Source: Nitrososphaerota archaeon
Lineage (GTDB): Archaea; Thermoproteota; Nitrososphaeria_A; Caldarchaeales; Calditenuaceae
DNA length: 64,000 bases
NCBI GenBank assembly: GCA_009889515.1
Contig: WUQR01000068.1
Coordinates: 62,001 to 126,000 of the forward strand
Direction of reading: 5' to 3'
Shown here: piece after piece, positions 26,666 to 35,285 of the stretch
Layout: each line of letters starts with the position of its first letter
Numbering within the stretch: position 1 is the stretch's first letter
Translations under genes and position numbers: made by a program
The notes under the pieces: model-generated
What the model was told of the DNA's origin: nothing
Seen by the model: only the letters and a program-made list of their open reading frames with translations
The model's database searches: none

Positions 26666-27544
26666 TTGGATGACATGAAACTCCCAGAATACTGGGACTG
26701 GGTTGCAGAGCACTCATTCCATCTAAGGCAGCCTAACCCCTCTATAACCGACATCTACTACAGAAAACTCGTACTCACACTAATCAACCAGCTAGGCTCA
26801 GGGAACTGGAGGAGAATCCTCAAGCTTGATGCCTATAACGAGGCCACCAACACGCAATACGGGCTTTACTTCATAAAAGATGGCGGCGACCTCATACTTG
26901 TCGACATCTCCTACGGAATAGCTAGGAAGGCTCTTGTGAAGGCTGCAGAAAAGAGGCTCAGCCACCGCATCCACCTCATAGTGGCCGATTTTCGAAGAAT
27001 GCCCCTGCGCCCTGAATGTGTTGACATGTCATGCAGCTTCGGCAGTATAGAACATGTCCCTGAATACAGCCTAGCCTTCTATGAGCAGGTCCGCGTGGTC
27101 AGGGAGGGCGGCGAAGTATTTGTAGGAGTACCAAACCTTCTCAACTTCTCGCTGAGAGCTCTTTCAGCGAAGATACTCCATATAATGGGTCTTATGACGA
27201 GGATGACTAATCCGGAAAGACACTTCCTCGGATCTCAGCTAATATCCCTCGCCAGAAGCCTAAACTTAGATGATATAGCCCTCACAGGATACCACCTCTT
27301 CCCTAAACAGCTGAGATGGCTAGACTTGTGGATGGCGTACCGAGGTGTAGATACGTTGAAGAGAAGCCGCCTCTTCCGCTGGCTCCTGAAGACATTCACA
27401 TTGATGGAGCTGAAATACTCGTTTGCGAGGGTCTTCGCAGAGATGATTATTGTTAAAGGTGTTAAAAGATGGGGACGGGGTACAGCGCTACGAAGTTTAT
27501 CAGGTGAAGCAATAGATATAGACCAGCAGCCCCAGTCCACCTGA
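26666..27544 (+). CDS. Class I SAM-dependent methyltransferase
   Basis: 292 residues from TTG (ATG 26675 is close). ILKLDAYNEAT replaces the usual glycine-rich motif I, then DLILVDISYGIA (acidic end of beta 2), VADFRRMPL, CSFGSIEHVPE and VREGGEVFVGVPN give the methyltransferase-11 pattern. The C-terminal 90 residues are basic and hydrophobic. The motif I glycines are reduced, so SAM binding may be altered. Its last 83 bases are convergent with and overlap the mannosyltransferase gene; both may act on lipid-linked sugars, but only position suggests this. Confidence 0.75.
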   Translation: MDDMKLPEYWDWVAEHSFHLRQPNPSITDIYYRKLVLTLINQLGSGNWRRILKLDAYNEATNTQYGLYFIKDGGDLILVDISYGIARKALVKAAEKRLSHRIHLIVADFRRMPLRPECVDMSCSFGSIEHVPEYSLAFYEQVRVVREGGEVFVGVPNLLNFSLRALSAKILHIMGLMTRMTNPERHFLGSQLISLARSLNLDDIALTGYHLFPKQLRWLDLWMAYRGVDTLKRSRLFRWLLKTFTLMELKYSFARVFAEMIIVKGVKRWGRGTALRSLSGEAIDIDQQPQST

Positions 27545-28733
27545 CCTTTTGCGTTGCCCACTCCTCCTGTAGGCGGGCTCCAAGATACTGTGAAATAGCT
27601 ATGATGACAGGGGGGAGGAGTGGCAGTAAATAGAAGAGGTAGACAAGGCCCCTGAAGACAGAGTTAACTACTATCCACCCAAACAACCCACCAAACCAGT
27701 AGAAAACTAGGAACATTGCGGCCTGGTCACGCGTTGACCTAAGAAGCGAATAGACCATTACGGGGAGCATGAAGATGATTATCGTCCAACTAACTTGGAC
27801 GAAGTAGGCATATAATACACCTGGGGTTAAGAGTGGGCCTGTAGCTACGTTGGACGGGCTTAGACCTGAGCCTGGCTGCACCCCCACTGCTTTTGTCACG
27901 GGGTAGTTGAAGAACCATTGCCAGATCTCGCTTCGACCGACTGCTCTAGGATTACTTATGCTCAGCCGCGAAACCATCAACATTATCCTCTCAACGATAT
28001 TGGACGCCCTGGGAACCAGTATAACCCACTCAAGGAAATACCACAGTGCAACAATAGATCCTCCAGTAGCTGCAAACAATAAAAGGACTGTCTTCCAATC
28101 ATATCTCAGTGTCTGTCCACCCCTTCTCTTCTTAACCACTTTTAAACCCGTGTAAAGCAACAGAGGAACGACCACCACCAGTACAGCCTCTTTTGCGAGG
28201 AATGAAGCAGCGAAAAAAGGCGCTGAAAATATCTTTCTACGAGGCCGCTCATCGAGTAGGAAGTAGATTCCCGCCAGCAAGAATACGAGCATAAATATGT
28301 CTATGCGCGCAACCCTCGAGAAGTAAAAGGTCAGCGCCTCGAAGGCGAATAGAAAAGAGGCTATAATAGTGGCGAACTCCACCTCTTTTCTGCCGCTGAA
28401 TAAACGCTTGACTGTGAGATAGAATAAAGGAATGGCCGCCGTTCCCGCTATGGCAGACATAATGCGCCAGCCGAATGGTTGATCACCGAATAGAAAGATT
28501 CCAAGCGCAATCAGCATCTTGCCCAAGGGCGGGTGGGCAGGTCGCGGGTCCATTGGGACTCCTTCCTCACCCCATCCAAGTATGCTTCTCGCAGCGGGCA
28601 CATAGTATACCTCGTCACCAATCAGTCTATCAGGTATGTCGAGCCTATGCACCCTTAAGAGTAAGGAGAGGGTGGTCAAAGCGATAATGTAGATAGTGGT
28701 GCGCTTCAAATCCTGCGTAGGGATTGGTACCAT
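27462..28733 (-). CDS. PMT/GT39-family mannosyltransferase (membrane)
   Basis: 423 residues with about ten transmembrane helices. The first extracytoplasmic loop has DRLIGDEVYYVPAARSILGW and HPPLGKMLIALG, the Asp-Glu and His-Pro-Pro-Leu-Gly-Lys signatures of protein O-mannosyltransferases and related lipid-phosphate sugar transferases. It would move a sugar from a dolichyl-phosphate carrier to a protein on the outer side of the membrane. GT39 enzymes are longer in eukaryotes because of MIR domains, absent here. The C-terminal codons overlap the convergent methyltransferase gene. Confidence 0.82.
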   Translation of the reverse strand: MVPIPTQDLKRTTIYIIALTTLSLLLRVHRLDIPDRLIGDEVYYVPAARSILGWGEEGVPMDPRPAHPPLGKMLIALGIFLFGDQPFGWRIMSAIAGTAAIPLFYLTVKRLFSGRKEVEFATIIASFLFAFEALTFYFSRVARIDIFMLVFLLAGIYFLLDERPRRKIFSAPFFAASFLAKEAVLVVVVPLLLYTGLKVVKKRRGGQTLRYDWKTVLLLFAATGGSIVALWYFLEWVILVPRASNIVERIMLMVSRLSISNPRAVGRSEIWQWFFNYPVTKAVGVQPGSGLSPSNVATGPLLTPGVLYAYFVQVSWTIIIFMLPVMVYSLLRSTRDQAAMFLVFYWFGGLFGWIVVNSVFRGLVYLFYLLPLLPPVIIAISQYLGARLQEEWATQKVRWTGAAGLYLLLHLINFVALYPVPIF

Positions 28734-28830
28734 ATCCTTAAAAATCTAATTATTCGGCAGCGCCCCTTTACATGCAATCCAAGCCAACTGACAGCAGCGG
28801 TGGTGTCAGATTTCATTCAAATAGAGTTTC

Positions 28831-29061
28831 TTAAGGCTTTTGAGAAGGTCTGAAAGTAATCTTGGCGCCGCCTATCGGTATTCCAGCTAGCGCCGACTTT
28901 AAGGTCATGCATCGAGCCAGCAGCTCTATTTCCGCTCGCGTGACGTCGCTCTGTATCCTAATTCCACCCCAGCATAGGCCCATTATAAAACAGTCTGCTA
29001 CGAACCATCCGCGAGCGTCTCCGAGATTCAGCTCGAGTACTCTGCCATTAGAGACCAGCAA
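28831..29061 (-). pseudogene. Fragment of glutamate-dehydrogenase-like N-terminal domain
   Basis: 76 residues. WGGIRIQSDVTRAEIELLAR, then MTLKSALAGIPIGGAKITF, aligns with the dimerisation domain of Glu/Leu/Phe/Val dehydrogenases (KGGIRYHPDVT, MTWKNA, PYGGAKGG). The frame stops six codons later, before the catalytic Asp and NAD domain, and the next 90 bases show no continuation in another minus frame. The catalytic Lys positions of the first block are also altered (LCWGGIR). It looks like a truncated relic just downstream of S19; a retained stand-alone domain is the alternative. Confidence 0.65.
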
Positions 29062-29108
29062 ATCCCTCGTTTACACGACGGCCAATACACATATGAGTTT
29101 GTCGGGGT

Positions 29109-29504
29109 TTACTTGAGTGGGACGTACATGCTCGACTTTGTTGCGCCTACGCCGGGTCTGCCGTGCTGTACTCGCTTGTTTGTGATTGCGAACTCGCCCA
29201 GCCTGTGGCCTATCATTTCGGGCTGAATCTCTACGGGTATGAATTCTTTACCGTTGTGTACCCAGATTGTGAGGCCGACCATCTCTGGGAGTATGATCAT
29301 GTCCCTTGCATGTGTTCTGATGGGTTTGTTGATGTTGTTTTGCTTGTATTTTCTTATTTTTATTAGGAGTTTTCGCTGGGCCTCTGTGAGGCCGCGTTTG
29401 AGGCTTCTTCTCTGACGGCTGGGGAGGAGGTTGATGAGCTGGTCTGTAGGCATCTCGAGTAGCTGCTGTAGCGTGTAGCCGCGGTAGGTGAATTCCCTGA
29501 CCAT
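29109..29504 (-). CDS. rps19: Small-subunit ribosomal protein S19
   Basis: 131 residues, normal archaeal length. [37 protein letters not shown] and [18 protein letters not shown] are the S19 signatures; it binds 16S rRNA in the head with S13. It stands alone here, while in most archaea S19 lies between L2 and L22. It is followed by the GDH fragment, 47 bases on, not by ribosomal genes. Confidence 0.97.
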   Translation of the reverse strand: MVREFTYRGYTLQQLLEMPTDQLINLLPSRQRRSLKRGLTEAQRKLLIKIRKYKQNNINKPIRTHARDMIILPEMVGLTIWVHNGKEFIPVEIQPEMIGHRLGEFAITNKRVQHGRPGVGATKSSMYVPLK

Positions 29505-29565
29505 CCCTCCTTAACCAAGAAATACTACTCGGTGTCGATATATATTTGTGAGCCGCCTTCCACAG

Positions 29566-30069
29566 CTATTGCCGCGCCCTTACACGGGCTTGTCTCGGAG
29601 GCCAGGCGGTCTCCTCGAGCCTAGAGAGTGGTAGCTTGGTGGTCTCCTTAATGGTTCTAAGTATCAGCTTTGTGTCAGTGGATACGACGCCGTCGAGCCT
29701 GCCGATCTTGTCCAGTAGGGCTGCGAGTTCTTCCTTGGACCGTGTCTTGACCTTTAGTATGGCGTAGTAGTCTCCTGTAACGTCGTGTATCTCGGTTACT
29801 TCTGGGAAGTTGGCGAGCTGGCTTAAGACCTCGGCGTATTTCGAGGGTGTAGCCCTCAGGCCTATGAAGGCTCCTATGCCGAGGTTGAGCTTAGACTCGT
29901 CGAGTATTGCGGTAAACCCTTTGATTACTCCCTCCTTCACTAGCTTGTTGACGCGGGCGTATACTGCCGCCTCGCTTATATTCAGCTGCTTTGCAATGCT
30001 GGAGTAAGATGCCCTACCGTCCTCCTGTAGAATACTTAAAATCTTGACATCCCTCTTATCAAGCTTCAT
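29566..30069 (-). CDS. Lrp/AsnC-family transcriptional regulator
   Basis: 167 residues. The N-terminal winged HTH reads LDKRDVKILSILQEDGRASY and continues with IAKQLNISEAAVYARVNKLV; then comes the RAM ligand-binding domain (FIGLRATPSKYAEV, VTEIHDVTGDYYAILKV). Such proteins form octamers and control amino acid or central metabolism genes in response to small ligands. A basic tail of about 20 residues (RQARVRARQ) is extra. Whether it controls the aldo/keto reductase upstream on the same strand is unknown. Confidence 0.92.
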   Translation of the reverse strand: MKLDKRDVKILSILQEDGRASYSSIAKQLNISEAAVYARVNKLVKEGVIKGFTAILDESKLNLGIGAFIGLRATPSKYAEVLSQLANFPEVTEIHDVTGDYYAILKVKTRSKEELAALLDKIGRLDGVVSTDTKLILRTIKETTKLPLSRLEETAWPPRQARVRARQ

Positions 30070-30159
30070 GCCAGACTATAACAGCTAGGCCCCCCACTAA
30101 TTAAGATTCTGCAGAAAACCTCCAATATTCCTAGAAATCCCTATGAAAGTGAGGCTATA

Positions 30160-31005
30160 CTACCTCCATACACTTGACAATAGTTCATAGTCTTTGGGCG
30201 AGAGGCGCCAGCCGCAGGCCCCCGCATTCTCCTCTAAATGCTCCCTCTTAGAAGCTTTCGGTATTGTTATGACATTCTCCCTCCAGATGACCCAGTTGAG
30301 GGAGATTTGTATTGGGGTCTTCCCGTACCGCTCCGCGAGCTCCTGTAGTATCTCGGTCCTCCTCGTCTTGGCCTTGAGCTCCATAACGATTCTCCCCTGT
30401 CCCAAGGGGCTGTAGGCCGTCACGGTTATTCCATTTCTCTCACAGTATGGGAGAAGGTCATTCTCTATTGACCTGTCGTGGAGGCCGTACTCGACCTGGT
30501 TCGCAACGATCTCTGTGATTGAGAGGTTGCTCTGCGCCTCCTCGATGAGCCGGGGAGAGAAATTGCTTACGCCTATGTATCTAATCTTCCCTTCCTTGTA
30601 GAGCCTCTCCATGGCCTTCATCGTCTCTGAGAGGGGTATTCTCTCGTTTGGCCAGTGGATCATGTAGAGGTCCACGTACTTCACACCGAGCCTCTTGAGG
30701 CTTCTCTCACACGCCCGTAGCACGTCGTCGTAGCGTAGATTTGTGTACCAGACCTTCGTGGCTATGAAGACCTCGTCGCGTGGAAAAACCTTGATCGCCC
30801 TCCCCACAAGCTCTTCAGAGTGCCCGGCCCCATACATCTCGGCGGTGTCTATGTGGTTCATGCCCAGCTCCACCGCATGTCTGATGACCTCGACGGCTTC
30901 TAGGTCGTGAGAGTAGTCCGGCGACATTGAGCCTCCAAGCTTCCAGGTACCTAGGCCTATCGCGGCTATCTTCTCATCTGTCTTTCCGAGGCGCTTGTAC
31001 TCCAT
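30160..31005 (-). CDS. Aldo/keto reductase
   Basis: 281 residues. The tetrad is visible: Asp and Tyr in HIDTAEMYG, Lys in FIATKVW and His in MIHWP; the NADPH site is near IPKASKREHLEENAGA. It reduces an aldehyde or ketone in the cytoplasm; the substrate is open. Start ATG. It faces the deacetylase gene, with about 100 bases between the two starts. Confidence 0.92.
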   Translation of the reverse strand: MEYKRLGKTDEKIAAIGLGTWKLGGSMSPDYSHDLEAVEVIRHAVELGMNHIDTAEMYGAGHSEELVGRAIKVFPRDEVFIATKVWYTNLRYDDVLRACERSLKRLGVKYVDLYMIHWPNERIPLSETMKAMERLYKEGKIRYIGVSNFSPRLIEEAQSNLSITEIVANQVEYGLHDRSIENDLLPYCERNGITVTAYSPLGQGRIVMELKAKTRRTEILQELAERYGKTPIQISLNWVIWRENVITIPKASKREHLEENAGACGWRLSPKDYELLSSVWR

Positions 31006-31103
31006 TTTATCACCACATAATCCATGCCTCTGAGAGGCTTATATTACTGACGTGGTCTGAAGGAGACATGTTTTTATCCCCTATGCGCAGGTGATGTCTT
31101 GGG

Positions 31104-32027
31104 ATGCTATATATTGCTCGTGGAGAGGAGCTGCTGAGATACAGCTTCAGCGGGGCTCATCCCATGAATAAGACTAGGCTCGAGTCCTTCTACAGGGCTC
31201 TTGACGAGTCAGGCGTGAAATACAGCGTATTCAAGCCGGTGATGGCCAGCTTAGAAGAGCTCCGCCTCTTCCATGATGAAGACTACATCAAGTTTGTCCA
31301 GTATGCCTCGTGGCAGGGCTACGGATACCTCGATTACGGAGACACGCCCGCCTACCCCGGCGTCTTCGAGGCAGCATCATACGTTGTCGGCACAACACTT
31401 GGCCTAGTAAAGCTCGTATTGAGGGAGGGTTGCAGGGGCTTCAACCCGATGGGTGGGCTCCACCACGCCATGAGCAGCAAGGCTGGAGGGTTCTGCGTCT
31501 TCAACGACGCCGCCGTAGCCATCAAGTATCTCTTAGAGAGGGAGGGGGTTAGGGCGGTGGCCTATGTTGACATAGACGCCCACCACGGCGACGGAGTTTA
31601 CTATGAGTTTGAGGAGGACCCGCGCGTCATCTTCTTCGACATTCACCAGGACGGTAGGACGCTCTATCCAGGGACCGGATTCAGGTATGAGGATGGGCGC
31701 GGAGCGGGGAAGGGGAAGAAGCTCAACATCCCACTACCCCCGGGTGCGGGCGACGTCGAGTTTAAGAACGCATTTGACGAGGGCCTAGCCTTTCTTGAGA
31801 AGCATGACTTCGACTTTGTTCTCCTGCAGTGTGGGGCCGATGGTATCGAGGGCGATCCTTTAACACGGCTCGAGTACTCCCCCGCGTCTCACAGGTATGC
31901 TGCGACGGCTCTGAGGAAGCTGGCTGCTGAGAAGTGTGGCGGCAGGATAGTGGCTATGGGCGGTGGAGGATATAATCCCGAGAATGTGGCGAGGGCTTGG
32001 ATGGAGGTGGTCCTGTCGCTGGCTTGA
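31104..32027 (+). CDS. Histone deacetylase-family (HDAC/AcuC) zinc hydrolase
   Basis: 307 residues, one full arginase/deacetylase domain. GGLHHAMSSKAGGFCVFND carries the catalytic His pair, DIDAHHGDGV and FDIHQDG provide the charge relay and zinc ligands, CGADGIEGDPL has the third ligand and MGGGGYN the transition-state loop with Tyr replaced only in spacing. The ligand set is complete, so it should be active on acetyl-lysine or acetylated polyamines. Targets could include Alba or the histone-fold protein at 39.1 kb; this is inference. It is translationally coupled to DUF99. Confidence 0.93.
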   Translation: MLYIARGEELLRYSFSGAHPMNKTRLESFYRALDESGVKYSVFKPVMASLEELRLFHDEDYIKFVQYASWQGYGYLDYGDTPAYPGVFEAASYVVGTTLGLVKLVLREGCRGFNPMGGLHHAMSSKAGGFCVFNDAAVAIKYLLEREGVRAVAYVDIDAHHGDGVYYEFEEDPRVIFFDIHQDGRTLYPGTGFRYEDGRGAGKGKKLNIPLPPGAGDVEFKNAFDEGLAFLEKHDFDFVLLQCGADGIEGDPLTRLEYSPASHRYAATALRKLAAEKCGGRIVAMGGGGYNPENVARAWMEVVLSLA

Positions 32028-32632
32028 GCCTTAGAGAGTTCTCCGCCTTTAAGCCCGGATTCAGGGTCTTCGGAGTGGCTGAGAGCTTCAGGCCGGTTTT
32101 AGGCGATAAGTCCTTCCTTGCAGGGGTTGTGATGCGGGCAGACTTTCTCCTCGACGGGTTCGCTGTGGGAAGATGCACTGTGGGAGGGATGGACGCGACA
32201 GACAGCATAATCGAGATGTACAAGATTCTCGATAGAAGTGATATCAACCTCATAATGCTTGGAGGCTGCATCATAAGCCTCTTCAACATAGTCGACCTCG
32301 GCCGGGTCGCGTCTGAGACAGGCGTCCCACTCCTCTGCGTAACATACAACCCCTCCGAGGGGCTCTCCGAGATCATAAAGTCCAGATTTCCCAGCGACTG
32401 GGAGGAGAGGCTCAGGGTCTATGAGTCCAACGGAGCGAGAGAGGAGTATGTCCTCAAGACAGGCTACACAGTCCACGTAAGAAGGATCGGAATCTCCCGA
32501 AGGTCTGCCGAGGTAGTCTTGAACAGGATGACTGTTAGTGGACGAGTCCCAGAGCCCATAAGAGTTGCGAGGCTGCTTGCACGCTCCTTATTGAGGAGTG
32601 AGGCTAAAGCACGTCTCCAGGCTCCGCAGTAA
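32024..32632 (+). CDS. DUF99 protein (endonuclease V-like fold)
   Basis: 202 residues from TTG 32024, which overlaps the stop of the deacetylase (TTGA). FKPGFRVFGVAESF, FLAGVVMRADFLLDG, DATDSIIEMY and LIMLGGCIISLFNIVDL are the DUF99 pattern, related by fold to endonuclease V, although the first catalytic Asp of endonuclease V is Glu or Ser here. A nucleic acid enzyme or RNA-binding role is likely but unproven. The 3' end overlaps the convergent nucleotidyltransferase by 29 bases. Confidence 0.85.
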   Translation: MSLREFSAFKPGFRVFGVAESFRPVLGDKSFLAGVVMRADFLLDGFAVGRCTVGGMDATDSIIEMYKILDRSDINLIMLGGCIISLFNIVDLGRVASETGVPLLCVTYNPSEGLSEIIKSRFPSDWEERLRVYESNGAREEYVLKTGYTVHVRRIGISRRSAEVVLNRMTVSGRVPEPIRVARLLARSLLRSEAKARLQAPQ

Positions 32633-33614
32633 GATAGGGTGGAATAGTGGCGCCGGGAGAGACGATCACTGGCTTCTCGCGGAGGCCCTTTAGCTGGCAT
32701 CCAGCGCCAGTCCTGCCTCCCTCGCCTACGATTGTGTAGGAGAGTCGAGAGCCAGCCTCGACGACTGCTCCCTCAAGCAATACTACTGAATCTAGGGCCA
32801 CGTCCTCGCCAACCTCGACGCCATCCATCAGGACTGAAGACCTCACCTCGACGCGGCTACCCAGCCTAACTCCTCCGCCGAAGTATGAGCCTCGTAGGTT
32901 TAGCTCCTGGAGCGCGAGTAGGTTTGCCTCGAGGTAGCTCGCAGGGGTTCCCACGTCAAGCCAGTATCCATGTGGATGTCTGTAGACCGCGATCCGCCGT
33001 CCTTTCTTCACGAGCCTGGTTATCGCGTCTGTGAGCTCGTATTCACCCCTAGGTGATGGCTCGATCTCTTCGGCTGCCTCTATTATCTCACCTGGCAGTA
33101 TGTAGACTCCGGAGTTTATCAGGGCTGGACCAGATATGTTTTCGGGCTTCTCGACTATGCCTTTCAACAGTCCACCTTCTTCATGCAGCACGCCGAACCT
33201 CCTCGCATCCTCCAGCTGAATGGCCAAGACTCCTCCGTCAAACTCTATTCCAACATGCTCAACCAGTCCCAGGAGCATCCCAGCCTCAAAGAATAGGTCG
33301 CCATAAACTAGGAGAAACTTCTCCTCTCCTTCGACGAAATTCTTGGCGGCGAGGAGTGCGTGTGCCGTGCCCAGCGGCCTCTCCTGTATTCCGCGTCTTA
33401 GGATTGGTCTTTCCACCCCTTTTAGGGCGTCAATGATGCGGTCGCCTGTGGGGCTGGTGATGATGCAGGCCTCGCTCACGCCGGCCCTTTGAAGTGCTCT
33501 GACTGTTCTAAGAATTAGTGGGGTGCCTGCGACGGGTAGGAGGGGCTTGGGCCTATTCCTAGTCAGTGGGTCAAGCCTTCTGCCCTCACCCGCAGCAAGC
33601 ACTACAGCCTTCAA
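32604..33614 (-). CDS. Bifunctional-form sugar nucleotidyltransferase with left-handed beta-helix
   Basis: 336 residues from TTG 33614 (family start MKAVVLAAGEGRRLDPLT); GTG 33653 is also in frame. The nucleotidyltransferase domain has KPLLPVAG, GTAHALL, VYGDLFF, EKPENI and NSGVYI; from about residue 240 there are hexapeptide repeats (VRLGSRVEVRSSVLMDGVEV) ending in a short tail. This is the GlmU-like layout of archaeal UDP-GlcNAc or dTDP-glucose pyrophosphorylases. The helix is short, so acetyltransferase activity is uncertain. Confidence 0.88.
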   Translation of the reverse strand: MKAVVLAAGEGRRLDPLTRNRPKPLLPVAGTPLILRTVRALQRAGVSEACIITSPTGDRIIDALKGVERPILRRGIQERPLGTAHALLAAKNFVEGEEKFLLVYGDLFFEAGMLLGLVEHVGIEFDGGVLAIQLEDARRFGVLHEEGGLLKGIVEKPENISGPALINSGVYILPGEIIEAAEEIEPSPRGEYELTDAITRLVKKGRRIAVYRHPHGYWLDVGTPASYLEANLLALQELNLRGSYFGGGVRLGSRVEVRSSVLMDGVEVGEDVALDSVVLLEGAVVEAGSRLSYTIVGEGGRTGAGCQLKGLREKPVIVSPGATIPPYLTAEPGDVL

Positions 33615-33723
33615 CCTTTCGCCTATCCGGCCTCCTGTGGGAAGATTTTCCACACCCCTCTATATGTCCTTCACCCCCTCTTTTCAGAAGATGCGTTTAT
33701 CACCTCGCCGATAGGTTGCATTC

Positions 33724-34755
33724 GTGGTGCTGAGGCTAGTAGGGCTTGGGCTCGGTCCTCCTGAATATATGACGCTAAAGGCCATCAAGGTGCTTGAGGA
33801 GTCGGATATAGTCTATCTGGACACCTACACAAGCCCCCTGCCCAGCGAGCTGGTGGAGTTTCTGAGGTCGAGGCTGGGGGAGAGGTTGAGGCTGGCTGAT
33901 AGGTCGGACCTCGAGGATAGGGTTACTGAGCTGGTGGAGAAGGCTGCATCCATGAGCGTCGCAGTAGCCGTCCCCGGAGACCCGCTAATCGCCACAACCC
34001 ACATCGCAGTCCTGGTGGAGGCGGCAGTCAGGGGTGTTGGTTTCGAAGTAGTCTACGGCGTGTCCTCCGTCTCGGCAGCCATCGGATCATCCTGCCTCTC
34101 CTCCTACAGGTTTGGCCGCACAGTAACAGTTCCCAGAGACGCCAGCGGCGAGAATCTCAAGACCATCTATAGGAGCATAGAAGAGAATATCGAGGCCGGC
34201 CTCCACACATTAGTCCTCCTAGACGTGGCTGGGGGAGGGCTCACCGCATCCGAGGCCGTGAGGAAGCTGCTTGACGTGGGTGCCGAGATGGGGGGCAGGC
34301 TTGGCCCTGACAGCATCGTAATAGTCTTGGCTAGGCTGGGCTACAGGGACGAGATTAGGGCCCTGTGTAGGGCCTCTGAGGTCTCAAACCTCCAGCTCCC
34401 ACCGCCGCCACACATAGTTATTATTCCGGCCGAACTCCGCTCCTATGAGAGGGATGCAATCAAGAAATTGATGCAAGTAGATGAAGAACTTCTCAAACCC
34501 CATAAGCCTGCAAGCCAGCGCAGGGCTCGGGCCGAGAGATATGTGGCCAAGGCCAGCGGCGCCCTCAACCGACTCCAAATACTCACCAGCGACGCCGAGA
34601 CACTAAAAGTCCTAGAACTCGCCAAGTCATACATCGAAGACGCTAGATTCTTCCTCAACTCAGACATGATTGACGACTCCCTCATAGCCGTATCATATGC
34701 GGAGGGGCTGCTGGACTGTCTTAGAGCACTGGGGAAGGTTGAGTTCACTTGGTGA
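33724..34755 (+). CDS. dphB: Diphthine synthase (Dph5) fused to a DUF357 domain
   Basis: 343 residues; normal Dph5 has about 260. The N-terminal part is the SAM-dependent enzyme that methylates the diphthamide precursor on His of elongation factor 2: LVGLGLGPPEYMTLKA, YLDTYTSP, VPGDPLIATTH, GVSSVSAAIG, YRFGRTVTVP and ARLGYRDE. From residue about 263 a helical domain (RAERYVAKASGALNRLQI; then DARFFLNSD and AVSYAEGLLDCLRALG) matches the archaeal DUF357 family, usually a separate gene. The FAD synthetase gene overlaps by 7 bases. Confidence 0.92.
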   Translation: MVLRLVGLGLGPPEYMTLKAIKVLEESDIVYLDTYTSPLPSELVEFLRSRLGERLRLADRSDLEDRVTELVEKAASMSVAVAVPGDPLIATTHIAVLVEAAVRGVGFEVVYGVSSVSAAIGSSCLSSYRFGRTVTVPRDASGENLKTIYRSIEENIEAGLHTLVLLDVAGGGLTASEAVRKLLDVGAEMGGRLGPDSIVIVLARLGYRDEIRALCRASEVSNLQLPPPPHIVIIPAELRSYERDAIKKLMQVDEELLKPHKPASQRRARAERYVAKASGALNRLQILTSDAETLKVLELAKSYIEDARFFLNSDMIDDSLIAVSYAEGLLDCLRALGKVEFTW

Positions 34756-35219
34756 GAAAGGTTAAGACTGTGCTCACCACTGGCGTCTTCGACATCCTAC
34801 ACCCAGGCCACATATATCTGCTCCGGTATGCGAGCAGGCTGAAGGGAAAGAATGGCCGCCTAGTCGTGATAATAGCGAGGGACGAGACTGTGAGGAGGAG
34901 GAAGAAGAGACCGCCGATCTTCAGCGAGAAGGAGAGACTGATTCTCGTCAGGAGCTTGAAATTCGTCGACGAAGCCCACCTAGGCTACAGGCCTTTCAGC
35001 TTCAGAAAAGTGATTGAACGGTTCCACCCAGACATTGTAGTCTTCGGCTACGACCAGGACAAGATCCGCAACGAGTTTATAGGGGAGGCTGAGAGGGAGG
35101 GGTGGAGGGTTAGAGTAGTTAAGGCGCCTAAAATGTCCTCCGCGAAGCTGAACAGCTCCACCAAAGTCCTCGCAAGAATAGCCAGACTAGTCTCTAGCAG
35201 GAAGCTTAAGCCCCCGTAA
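34749..35219 (+). CDS. ribL: Archaeal FAD synthetase (RibL-type nucleotidyltransferase)
   Basis: 156 residues. TTGVFDILHPGHIYLLRYAS is the HxGH-type cytidylyltransferase signature and FSEKERLILVRSLKFVDE and VVFGYDQ follow; the end is basic. Archaeal RibL moves AMP from ATP to FMN. The start overlaps dphB by 7 bases, so the two are co-transcribed. Close homologues act on glycerol 3-phosphate, but this short basic form is typical of RibL. Confidence 0.88.
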   Translation: MVRKVKTVLTTGVFDILHPGHIYLLRYASRLKGKNGRLVVIIARDETVRRRKKRPPIFSEKERLILVRSLKFVDEAHLGYRPFSFRKVIERFHPDIVVFGYDQDKIRNEFIGEAEREGWRVRVVKAPKMSSAKLNSSTKVLARIARLVSSRKLKPP

Positions 35220-35285
35220 GATTCAACACCACTTAATTGAGCGGGATAATGAGGGGGTTATACAGAGGTCTAAGTTGTGGCTGGC

